Assembly: GCA_028532815.1 (NCBI GenBank)
Contig: JAQQAS010000001.1
Location: 1 to 40,569 of the forward strand
Length of the DNA: 40,569 nt
Origin: Pleomorphochaeta sp.
GTDB lineage: Bacteria; Spirochaetota; Spirochaetia; Sphaerochaetales; Sphaerochaetaceae
Direction of reading: 5' to 3'
Shown here piece after piece: positions 16,623-24,460 of this stretch (within the stretch, counting starts at the first letter, position 1; each line of letters starts with the position of its first letter). A model generated the notes under the pieces. It saw only the letters and a list, made by a program, of their open reading frames with translations, was not told where the DNA came from and did no database searches. Position numbers and translations under genes: made by a program.

Positions 16623-17945
16623 CTAATTATTTGTTTCTTTCATAAATTTGATTCCTTCCATGTAATTATTATCAAGATTTAGACCAACAGAAAGGTGAAT
16701 AATAGCTCCTATGCAGCTATCTTCTTCGACAGTACTTAATTTGAGATTTTTTTTATAAATTTCTTCTATTATCTTTTTTAAATTATTATTTTTCTTTATC
16801 CCATTGCCAGTACCTATTAACAAGTCTTTGGTTTTTTTTATTTCGTTAGGTAGCAAAGTATAGTATTCATGTATTTCTTTAACTACACCTTCTAAAAGAG
16901 CTCTCAGGATAATTTTAGGATGAAAATTTGATTTTTTTATACCGGTTATGTTAGCATTTAATTCAACGTATCCCCTTTTTCCTAGAAAATATGGCTTAAA
17001 TATTATTCCTTCATTATTTACTTTAGCAATATCAATTTTATCCAAAGCGTTATATATGGAGATTTCACTTTTTGCTTCGCATAAATTTAAAATTTCAGAG
17101 AAAAAATTTGCCAATATTTTAACAGAATCTCCCCCAGATAGTGAAAAGGCAACATATAAATAACCATTTCCTAATGGTCTTTTTTCAAATCCTTTTAATG
17201 TTAATGAATGTTCACTATAAAAGGAAAGTTGGCCTGATGTTCCGTAATTTAACACTAATGATCGATAAAGGTCTTTAGAACTACCTAGAAAACTAGCTTG
17301 ATTATCTCCAATAGCTTGAACTAGTTTGATACCTTGAAATTCTCCTATAACTGTAGGTTTCGATATGACTTTTGGAAATAAATATTTTTCAGAACTGAAT
17401 TCTTTAATTAATGATTGGTTTTCAGTATTCCAAATTCCCATTGAAGCTGCCATTGATATATCTGTAATCGGGATTGTATTATTTGCTAGTCTCATTAGTA
17501 TATAGTCACCAATATTACAAAAATATTTAGAATTTTTATCAAAATGAGGGTTTTGTAAATGAGTCACAATACCATAACCGGTGTATACTTTGAATTTTAA
17601 TATTTTACTGATTTTTTGTTCAACTTCAGGTTTTGAACCCCATGGGTTTTGCCATGTATAAAAAGGTGTAATTGCTTTTCCTTTTTCGTCGACATATAAT
17701 ATACCATGCATCTGAGATGATATTGATAATCCTCTAATTTCTGATTTAAGGTTCTTAGCTTTTGATATAAAAATATTTATGATTTGTAGAACTTTATCAA
17801 GAATTTCTTCTGGGGATTGTGTAGCATCTTTTTCATTTATGAAATGATTTGCAATGGTATTTGATAGTATAGTCCGTTTGTTTGTTCTATCAAAGAGAAC
17901 TCCGCAAATAGTGGTTGTTCCTATATCAATTCCGACTAATAACAT
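16623..17945 (-). CDS. FGGY-family carbohydrate kinase, sedoheptulokinase-like
   Basis: ATP-dependent sugar kinase of 440 aa. DIGTTTICGVLFD at the N-terminus binds phosphate, the catalytic base is D214 in AIGDNQASF, and LNYGTSGQLSF marks the second ATP-binding half. ISSQMHGILY and FYTWQNPWG near 75-103 resemble sedoheptulokinases more than xylulokinases or gluconate kinases. GGAGG precedes the ATG. It is separated from the aldolase operon by 147 bases with operator-like repeats and diverges from the GH3 gene. With a transaldolase gene downstream, heptulose phosphorylation is plausible. FGGY substrate assignment by eye is weak. Confidence 0.8.
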   Translation of the reverse strand: MLLVGIDIGTTTICGVLFDRTNKRTILSNTIANHFINEKDATQSPEEILDKVLQIINIFISKAKNLKSEIRGLSISSQMHGILYVDEKGKAITPFYTWQNPWGSKPEVEQKISKILKFKVYTGYGIVTHLQNPHFDKNSKYFCNIGDYILMRLANNTIPITDISMAASMGIWNTENQSLIKEFSSEKYLFPKVISKPTVIGEFQGIKLVQAIGDNQASFLGSSKDLYRSLVLNYGTSGQLSFYSEHSLTLKGFEKRPLGNGYLYVAFSLSGGDSVKILANFFSEILNLCEAKSEISIYNALDKIDIAKVNNEGIIFKPYFLGKRGYVELNANITGIKKSNFHPKIILRALLEGVVKEIHEYYTLLPNEIKKTKDLLIGTGNGIKKNNNLKKIIEEIYKKNLKLSTVEEDSCIGAIIHLSVGLNLDNNYMEGIKFMKETNN

Positions 17946-18322
17946 TTATAATCCTCCAATTTTATGTTTAACCCTAATGATATATTAAAATATGTATGGA
18001 TGCTACAAATATTTTAAAAGGCGGATAAATATGTTTTAAATAATATTTTTATTAAACAATTTTATCTAAGATATATAGTTAAAAAGGTTGTACATTAGTT
18101 AGTTTAATATGTGAAAGTATAAACTTTTTATATAGTATACTTTAAAAAACTTTATAACTTTTTAAAGTTTTATTAACTATACTATTAAAAACTTCTTAGT
18201 GATAAATTTAATCCATTTTATATAATTTACTCTTCCTTATCTAAATATAAGTGGTAAACTTATAGATAGATTAATAACAAAAATAAAGATTAAGAAATTT
18301 TTTTTGATAATGAGGGAGTTTT
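17946..18322. promoter_or_regulatory. Divergent intergenic region with a 54-bp imperfect palindrome
   Basis: This 377-base region separates the divergent kinase and GH3 genes and holds no gene. Its main feature is a symmetric element at 18132-18185: two 27-base arms match at 22 positions around a centre at 18158.5. The outer arms ATAGTATA/TATACTAT and inner arms AAAACTTTA/TAAAGTTTT are exact. Between divergent promoters it is more likely a regulator-binding site or 5' hairpin than a terminator. No consensus promoter is obvious on either side. Confidence 0.6.
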
Positions 18323-20416
18323 ATGAATAGAAGACAAAAAGAAGTATTTCAAAATATAATGATTAATAAACATATGACCCTTAAGAAAAAGGTAGAAATT
18401 CCAAATAAAAAATATAATTTGAATGTGAAGAAATTGATTTCTCAAATGACATTGGATGAAAAGATTGATTATATTTCTGGGATTAATGAATTTTGTATTA
18501 GGGGAATAGAAAGATTAAATCTAAAGGAAATTTGGACTACAGATGCAACAGCTGGAGTTAGAGGATGGGATGAAAAAGTTACAGTATTCCCATCTCCTAT
18601 TGCCATGGCTGCAACTTTTAATCGTGATTTAGTTTCTAAAGTAAGTAGTGAGATTTGTAAAGAAACAAAAGCTGTTGGTGCTTCAATTCTTTTAGCCCCT
18701 GGTGTAAATATTGCTAGAGTTCCCACTTGTGGGAGAAACTTTGAATATTTTGGAGAAGATCCATATCTTTCTGGTGAAATGGCGAAAGCCTATATAGAAG
18801 CTGCTAATAAGGAAGGTGTTGTTACAACTGTTAAACACTTTGCTTGTAACAATAGTGATTATGATAGACATAAAGCAGATAGTGTAGTAGATGAGAGAAC
18901 TCTTCATGAAATATATTTACCAGCATTTAAGAAAGCGGTTGATAGTGGAACTTTAGGTGTTATGACTAGCTATAATTTAATAAATGGTGTTTATGCTAGT
19001 GAAAATGAATATTTAATTGAAACAATATTGCGAAAAAAATGGGACTTTAAAGGTTTTGTTATATCAGATTGGACTAGTGTTTATTCAACAATTAATGCAG
19101 TTAAACATGGTGTCGATTTAGAAATGCCAAAGGGTGTTTGGTTTACTAAAGATAAAATAATGGATGCTTTAAATAATAATAAAATAAATGAAGCAGATAT
19201 TGATAAAAAAATTTTTAATATTCTAACTGTTGTGAAAAAAGCTGGTTTATTAGATGATGACAAACAAGTATCAACTTTTGAACTTCACTCAAAGGCTGCA
19301 CAAGATGCTGCCTATCAAGTAGCTATTGAATCTATTACCTTATTAAAAAATGATAATAATCTTCTGCCTCTTGATAAATCAAAGGTTAAGACAATAGTTA
19401 TTATTGGAAAAAATAGAGATGTGATTCCCTCAGGGGGTGGTTCCTCTCATATAATTCCAAAGGTAAAAATGGTTAGCCTTGAAGAAAAATTGAAAGGTGA
19501 AAATTTTGAAGTTGAGAGTTTTAATAGAAAATGGTTTAAAGACAAGGTTAAAAGAGAAATTGTTAGGAATTCTGATTTAGTAATAATAAAGACAGGTTTT
19601 GATAATGTTGATGAGAGTGAAGCTTATGATAGAGACTATGAGATAGAGAAGAAAGAAGTTCAATCAATAATTGAGGCAAATAAATTAAATAGTAAGACTA
19701 TTACTATTATTAACTCAGGAGGTGCTTTTAATCCTAATTGGGTAGATAAGGCTCAAACTCTATTACTTTCTTATTATTTAGGAGAAAAAGAGAGTGATGC
19801 TTTATTTGATATAATATTTAATAAAGTTAGCCCTTGTGGAAAACTACCATTCACTATTGCTAAGAAATTTGAAGACTATGAAAGTACTAAATATTATTAT
19901 CAAGATTATAATAAATTTTCAGTAAAACGAATTAGAAAAGGTCAAGGTAATCCTAATATAAGAAAAATTAAAAAAATTGAGTACAAGGAAGGTCTACTAG
20001 TTGGTTATAGAGATTTTAGAACTAATAATAAAGAAGTTGCCTTTGATTTTGGATTTGGTTTAAGTTATGCAACTTTTAAATATTCAAATTTAGATCTTAT
20101 TAAAGATGGTGATAAAATATTGGTTAACTTTAGTATTGAAAATACAAGTAAAGTGGATGCAAAAGAAACTGCCTTTATATTTGTCCATGCTATAGATAGT
20201 AGGGTATTTAGAGTTGAAGAAGAACTAAAAGGTTTTGAAAAGGTTGAATTAAATGCTAATGGAAAAAAGAGTGTCACCATAAAATTAAATTTAGATGCAT
20301 TTAAATACTATAGTGAAGAGAAGCATGATTGGGTTCTTGAAAACTGCAACTTCGAAATAAGGGTTAACTCAAGTGCTAATAAAATAGAACTAAGAGAAAG
20401 GTTATTAATTGAATGA
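18323..20416 (+). CDS. GH3 beta-glucosidase-type glycoside hydrolase, cytoplasmic
   Basis: Retaining glycosidase that releases sugars from imported beta-linked oligosaccharides. The (beta/alpha)8 domain starts near residue 36 (ISQMTLDEKI); GRNFEYFGEDP and KHFACNN at 171-177 are substrate-binding blocks, and D249 in VISDWTS is the nucleophile. The second domain supplies the probable acid-base E433 in ESEAYDR, and a fibronectin-like domain ends the protein. It is 697 aa with no signal peptide, so it acts in the cytoplasm. GGAG precedes the ATG at 18323. The first 20 or so residues lie outside the usual GH3 domain and look like the start of a DeoR regulator. Confidence 0.93.
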   Translation: MNRRQKEVFQNIMINKHMTLKKKVEIPNKKYNLNVKKLISQMTLDEKIDYISGINEFCIRGIERLNLKEIWTTDATAGVRGWDEKVTVFPSPIAMAATFNRDLVSKVSSEICKETKAVGASILLAPGVNIARVPTCGRNFEYFGEDPYLSGEMAKAYIEAANKEGVVTTVKHFACNNSDYDRHKADSVVDERTLHEIYLPAFKKAVDSGTLGVMTSYNLINGVYASENEYLIETILRKKWDFKGFVISDWTSVYSTINAVKHGVDLEMPKGVWFTKDKIMDALNNNKINEADIDKKIFNILTVVKKAGLLDDDKQVSTFELHSKAAQDAAYQVAIESITLLKNDNNLLPLDKSKVKTIVIIGKNRDVIPSGGGSSHIIPKVKMVSLEEKLKGENFEVESFNRKWFKDKVKREIVRNSDLVIIKTGFDNVDESEAYDRDYEIEKKEVQSIIEANKLNSKTITIINSGGAFNPNWVDKAQTLLLSYYLGEKESDALFDIIFNKVSPCGKLPFTIAKKFEDYESTKYYYQDYNKFSVKRIRKGQGNPNIRKIKKIEYKEGLLVGYRDFRTNNKEVAFDFGFGLSYATFKYSNLDLIKDGDKILVNFSIENTSKVDAKETAFIFVHAIDSRVFRVEEELKGFEKVELNANGKKSVTIKLNLDAFKYYSEEKHDWVLENCNFEIRVNSSANKIELRERLLIE

Positions 20417-20967
20417 AAAATATTGATTTAACTATTTTTTTTAAAAGTTTAGGTGATAGAAAATTATCTTAATTTGAATTGTATTTTTATTTCTAAAAAT
20501 GAGAATATTTGTAGTTATAAAAAAGTATATTTCAATACTTTATATTAAAATATATTGCTAATAAAAACATGTTATAACTTCTTGTAAATAATTTTAATTC
20601 TCATCAATTTAAAATTAGTGTGTTTAAAATATTTACAAATGCTAATATAGCTGTTAAATGACTATCTGCTATTTATTAATTATATGGGTCTAAATTCTTA
20701 GTAATTAAGAAAATTTATATAATTATTTGTATCTTTTTTCCTTTATGGGTGTTTGGTCTTTACGAAAAGGATTTCAATTATTTGTTATTACAACAAAGTA
20801 AGTTGATTCTTAATGATAAAAGCTTTTGTAATATTAAATATTTTCATTACAAATTTTAATTTTTAAAATTATGTTTTCAACAAATATTTTATAATGACAA
20901 ATGAACATTAGTTTTAATTTTAGTATGGTTCTTTTTATTTTTAAATTACTGCTTGGGGCTACTTTTA
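20417..20967. other. Long non-coding gap before the tandem paralogues
   Basis: About 550 very AT-rich bases with no coding frame I can support. An 8-bp perfect inverted repeat, TTTGTAAT/ATTACAAA (20825-20832 and 20846-20853), is followed by T-rich sequence. TATAAT at 20890-20895 could be a -10 box for the next gene, although no matching -35 is seen. No terminator hairpin is obvious after the GH3 gene. Confidence 0.5.
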
Positions 20968-22164
20968 ATGAAAAAAAATATTTCTATATTATTAATTCTT
21001 TGTTTTTTTAGTTTAACTTCAATTTTTGCAAGTTTTGAATATAAGTTTGATGCTTTTTCTTTTGATCCTATTTATAAAGAGTATTTTGCTGATAGAGCTC
21101 GACCAGATTTTAGTATAAGTCAAATTTCTTATTATGATGGCTATCCTGATAGAGTTTTACAAGATACACATGTAAATGTAACTGATTCTAATTGGCAAGA
21201 TAATAAATATGTTAAAGTTTTTCTTTTTGATGAACTAATTCAACCAGAAAATAAATTTATTGCTCTTAAAATGGGTGAAACTATGTCTGTAGCTAGGAGT
21301 ACTTTTATTTTTGATCATTGGCTCAGTCCAATTTCTTTTGATATATCTATGCAAGCATTGCTTCAGAATTTTTATAGAGGTTCATTTGACGATACTGTTA
21401 GCTATGATGGAATCTACTTTCTAGGTGGAACCTTTAGATTTGGGGACGTTGTTTCTATGAGAATGGGGCTTCATCACTATTGTTCTCACTATGGAGATGC
21501 CACTCTTAAGAGGATAAGAGCAAATTTTGACGATGGTTTTGGAGATGATTTTTATGACTTTGGATTTACTTACAAATATGTTCGTATGAATGGTCTTGTC
21601 TTTGGACTTTCTCTAGATTTGACACCTAACTTTAGAGTTTATGGTGAATATAATATTCCTCCACAAGATATTAATAGTATTAGACCTGATATGTTTGCGC
21701 CAAATTGGGTAACTAGAGATGGAGTTGCTATAAATGGAGATTACCCTGATTCTTATAAAGCTAGAATAATAAGTCTTGGTTTTGAATATTCTTTTTCATT
21801 ATTTAAGAATCTTGGTAAAACTACTATCGGTTATGACCTTCATATGTATGAAGAAGGAAAGATTCAATATTCTATTGAAGATGATGATGATGATTTTGAA
21901 TATCACGAAGATGATGAAAGTGATGAGTACTCAGCATTTCATTATGCTTCTAAATATTTTTTCGATTCAGATGCTCCATGGGAGTTAGAACATAATATTA
22001 AAATAGCACAAGAGTTGGATAAAAATATTTCTTTTGAAATAGCATATCACCATGGGCGATCTGTTATGAACAGCTTTTTCTTCCAAAATACATCAACTTT
22101 AACTATGGGGTTAAGATATAACCCAGATTATACTGTGAATGTGTTCGATTCTAGTAAGAACTAA
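20968..22164 (+). CDS. Secreted DUF1207-like envelope protein, paralogue 2 (acidic insert)
   Basis: Same family as 3638-4747, sharing the KEYFADRARPD, LSPISFD, YDGIYFLGGT, HHYCSHYGD and GYDLHMYEEGK blocks. The signal peptide (MKKNISILL...SIFA before SFEYKF) supports the ATG at 20968, nine bases after GGGG; an in-frame TTG at 20953 would spoil the signal peptide. At 398 aa it is longer than its relatives, mainly through an Asp/Glu-rich insert encoded around 21876-21940, in the segment just after the GYDLHMYEEGK block. It is first of three tandem copies and is followed by a hairpin. Confidence 0.8.
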   Translation: MKKNISILLILCFFSLTSIFASFEYKFDAFSFDPIYKEYFADRARPDFSISQISYYDGYPDRVLQDTHVNVTDSNWQDNKYVKVFLFDELIQPENKFIALKMGETMSVARSTFIFDHWLSPISFDISMQALLQNFYRGSFDDTVSYDGIYFLGGTFRFGDVVSMRMGLHHYCSHYGDATLKRIRANFDDGFGDDFYDFGFTYKYVRMNGLVFGLSLDLTPNFRVYGEYNIPPQDINSIRPDMFAPNWVTRDGVAINGDYPDSYKARIISLGFEYSFSLFKNLGKTTIGYDLHMYEEGKIQYSIEDDDDDFEYHEDDESDEYSAFHYASKYFFDSDAPWELEHNIKIAQELDKNISFEIAYHHGRSVMNSFFFQNTSTLTMGLRYNPDYTVNVFDSSKN

Positions 22165-22177
22165 TTAGTTTTTATAT

Positions 22178-22209
22178 AGCTATAGAAATTACAAAAACTA
22201 TAGCTTTTT
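22178..22209 (+). terminator. Hairpin with T-run between paralogues 2 and 3
   Basis: AGCTATAG (22178-22185) and CTATAGCT (22198-22205) form a perfect 8-bp stem with a 12-nt loop. The last base of the arm starts a run of five T (22205-22209). With only 50 bases to the next start, it may attenuate rather than stop transcription into paralogue 3. Confidence 0.55.
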
Positions 22210-22259
22210 ATGTTAAATATAGGTTTGTATTATACCAATAAAAATATTAGGAGTTTGGT

Positions 22260-23330
22260 TTGAAAAAAAGGTTTGTTATTGCTCTATTATTGAGTTCTGT
22301 AGTCTCTTCATCTGTTTTTGCTAACGTTGATTATAGTTTTGATATATTTTCTTTAGATCCATTACATAAAGAATATTTTGCAGATAAAGGCAGAGCGGAT
22401 TTAAGTGTTAATTATTTACACTTTTCTGAAGGTTTCCCTGATATAGTACTTCAAGATACCTCTGATGGTAGAATAAAAGTTTGGGATATATCAGACTATA
22501 TGGAATCTAATGATGTTATGATGCAATATAAATTAGGTGAAACTATTTCATTATTCAGAAATACTTTTAGATTTGATTCTTGGATAAGTCCTATTTCATT
22601 TGATTTGTCAGCACAAGCATTATTGCAGTCATTCTATACAGCTGGTTTTGATAATAGCCTAGGCTATGATGGTATTTATTTTTATGGTGGGACAATGAGG
22701 GTTGCTAATGTATTCTCGATGAGAATTGGATATCATCATTATTGCTCACACTATGGTGATGATATCTTTAAAGCAATTAATAGTGATTCTTCTTTTACTG
22801 ATTTTAATTATGGTTATAAATATATTAGAATGAATGCTTTTGTAATTGGACTTTCACTAGAACCTACTTCATGGGCTAGAGTTTATGGTGAGTTAAATTA
22901 TATTCCAGAAAATGTAAGTACTATTAGACCTTTGATGTTTGCACCAGGTTGGTTTAATTTAAATAACTCTAATTATGATGAAGATTATAATGCAAGAATT
23001 GTTAATGTAGGTGTAGAATTTAACTTTCCTATTTTTAAAAACTTAGGTAATACTACTATTGGATATGATTTACACATGTATGAAGAAGGTAAAATTGTAT
23101 ATGAAGAGATAGATGGTTATAACCCATCTTTCGAATCTGATGAGCCCTGGGAGTTAGAACATAATATAAAAATTGCTCAACAAGTTAATGATACAACATC
23201 TTTTGAAATTTCATGGCATAAAGGAAGATCTCCAATAAATTCTTTTTATTTTATGGATACTACATATTTATCCTTTGGTGTGCGATTTAATCCTAGTAAT
23301 ACCATTACGTTAATTGATACAGATAAATAA
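22260..23330 (+). CDS. Secreted DUF1207-like envelope protein, paralogue 3
   Basis: Same conserved blocks as the other copies (PLHKEYFAD, LSPISFD, YDGIYFYGGT, HHYCSHYGD, GYDLHMYEEGK). Signal peptide MKKRFVIALL...SVFA precedes NVDYSFD, nearest to paralogue 1, with which it also shares a TTG start. AGGAG lies seven to eight bases upstream of the TTG. The protein is 356 aa. One variation from the block consensus is ADKGRADLS instead of ADRARPDLS. The next paralogue starts 17 bases downstream, so the two are probably co-transcribed. Confidence 0.8.
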   Translation: MKKRFVIALLLSSVVSSSVFANVDYSFDIFSLDPLHKEYFADKGRADLSVNYLHFSEGFPDIVLQDTSDGRIKVWDISDYMESNDVMMQYKLGETISLFRNTFRFDSWISPISFDLSAQALLQSFYTAGFDNSLGYDGIYFYGGTMRVANVFSMRIGYHHYCSHYGDDIFKAINSDSSFTDFNYGYKYIRMNAFVIGLSLEPTSWARVYGELNYIPENVSTIRPLMFAPGWFNLNNSNYDEDYNARIVNVGVEFNFPIFKNLGNTTIGYDLHMYEEGKIVYEEIDGYNPSFESDEPWELEHNIKIAQQVNDTTSFEISWHKGRSPINSFYFMDTTYLSFGVRFNPSNTITLIDTDK

Positions 23331-23347
23331 TAACAAAGGATATAATA

Positions 23348-24406
23348 ATGAATTTAAGAAAGAAATTATTGATAAGCATTCTTTTTTGTGCTTTTAGTTT
23401 ATCTTCTATATACAGTGCATTTGAATATGATTTCGAACCGATTTCGCTAAATCCTATTTATAAGGAATATTTTGCAGATAGAACTCGCCCTGATATGAGT
23501 ATAACGACTCAGTTTTTTTTAGAGGGAACTCCTGATAGAGTACTCCAAGAAACAACTGATAATAGTGGAGTCCATAGCGTTAATGTTTTTGAGTTTGGTG
23601 ATGACTTTACTGATACTGGAGCTCAAACTGTAATAAAAGTTGGTGAAACATTATCTTTTGCAAGAAGTACTTTTACCTTTGATAATTTCTTAAGTCCAAT
23701 AGCTTTTGATTTCTCATTTCAAGGTATGATTCAATCCTTTTATACCAATAGCTTTAATTACGGAATAGGATACGATGGTATTTACTTTTTCGGAGGTACT
23801 ATTAGAATTGGAGACGTTTTTTCAATGAGGCTTGGACAACATCATTATTGCTCTCATTATGGAGATGCTATATATAAACTTGTAGATAAAAAGTATTGGA
23901 CTTTAGATGATTTTAATCTTACTTATAAATATATTAGAATGAATCCTTATGTTATTGGCTTATCAATTGAGCCAACTTCAAACTTTAGAGTATATGGGGA
24001 GTTAAATTTTCCAGGAATAAATATTGTAGTATTAAGACCATTTATGTTTGGACCTACCTGGTATGAGAGAGCTCAAAATGATTATGGTGATGATTATAAT
24101 GCTAGAATTGTAAATGTTGGATTTGAATTAAGTGCTAATATATTTAAAAACTTAGGAAAAACAACTCTAGGTTATGATCTTCATATGTATGAAGAAGGTA
24201 AAATTTACTACGATCATGTAAATGGTGGTTCTATAGAATTTAGAGAAGATGATCCATGGGAAATGGAACATGATGTAAGAGTTGCACAAGAGATAGGAAA
24301 TTCTTTATCTATTGAAATCTCATATCATAATGGAAGATCACCTTTTAATAATTTTTATTTCTTACATACTCAATTATTAGGTGTTGGTCTTAGATTTAAT
24401 CCTTAA
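23348..24406 (+). CDS. Secreted DUF1207-like envelope protein, paralogue 4
   Basis: Fourth family member, 352 aa, with signal peptide ending SIYS before AFEYDFE. Conserved blocks include KEYFADRTRPD, LSPIAFDF, YDGIYFFGGT, HHYCSHYGD and GYDLHMYEEGK. Its C-terminus stops at RFNP, about ten residues before the ends of the other three copies, which continue with a TVTLFDTE-like tail. In barrel proteins the last strand aids membrane insertion, so this shortening may matter. AAGGAT precedes the ATG. A bidirectional terminator follows. Confidence 0.8.
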   Translation: MNLRKKLLISILFCAFSLSSIYSAFEYDFEPISLNPIYKEYFADRTRPDMSITTQFFLEGTPDRVLQETTDNSGVHSVNVFEFGDDFTDTGAQTVIKVGETLSFARSTFTFDNFLSPIAFDFSFQGMIQSFYTNSFNYGIGYDGIYFFGGTIRIGDVFSMRLGQHHYCSHYGDAIYKLVDKKYWTLDDFNLTYKYIRMNPYVIGLSIEPTSNFRVYGELNFPGINIVVLRPFMFGPTWYERAQNDYGDDYNARIVNVGFELSANIFKNLGKTTLGYDLHMYEEGKIYYDHVNGGSIEFREDDPWEMEHDVRVAQEIGNSLSIEISYHNGRSPFNNFYFLHTQLLGVGLRFNP

Positions 24407-24435
24407 TTTAATTTAAAACAAATTATAAATATGAT

Positions 24436-24460
24436 GAAGCTAGGTGTATAATCTAGCTTC
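24436..24460. terminator. Bidirectional terminator between paralogue 4 and fhs
   Basis: GAAGCTAG (24436-24443) and CTAGCTTC (24453-24460) make a perfect 8-bp stem with a 9-nt loop between convergent genes. T-rich sequence follows on the plus strand. The fhs stop codon abuts it. Confidence 0.6.

Noticed and set aside
18323-20416. A secreted GH3 enzyme
   Set aside because: The N-terminus is charged and has no hydrophobic signal segment, so export by the Sec route is unlikely.
20417-20967. A degraded fifth paralogue of the secreted family
   Set aside because: I looked for the KEYFAD, HHYCSHYGD and MYEEGK blocks in the gap and found none.
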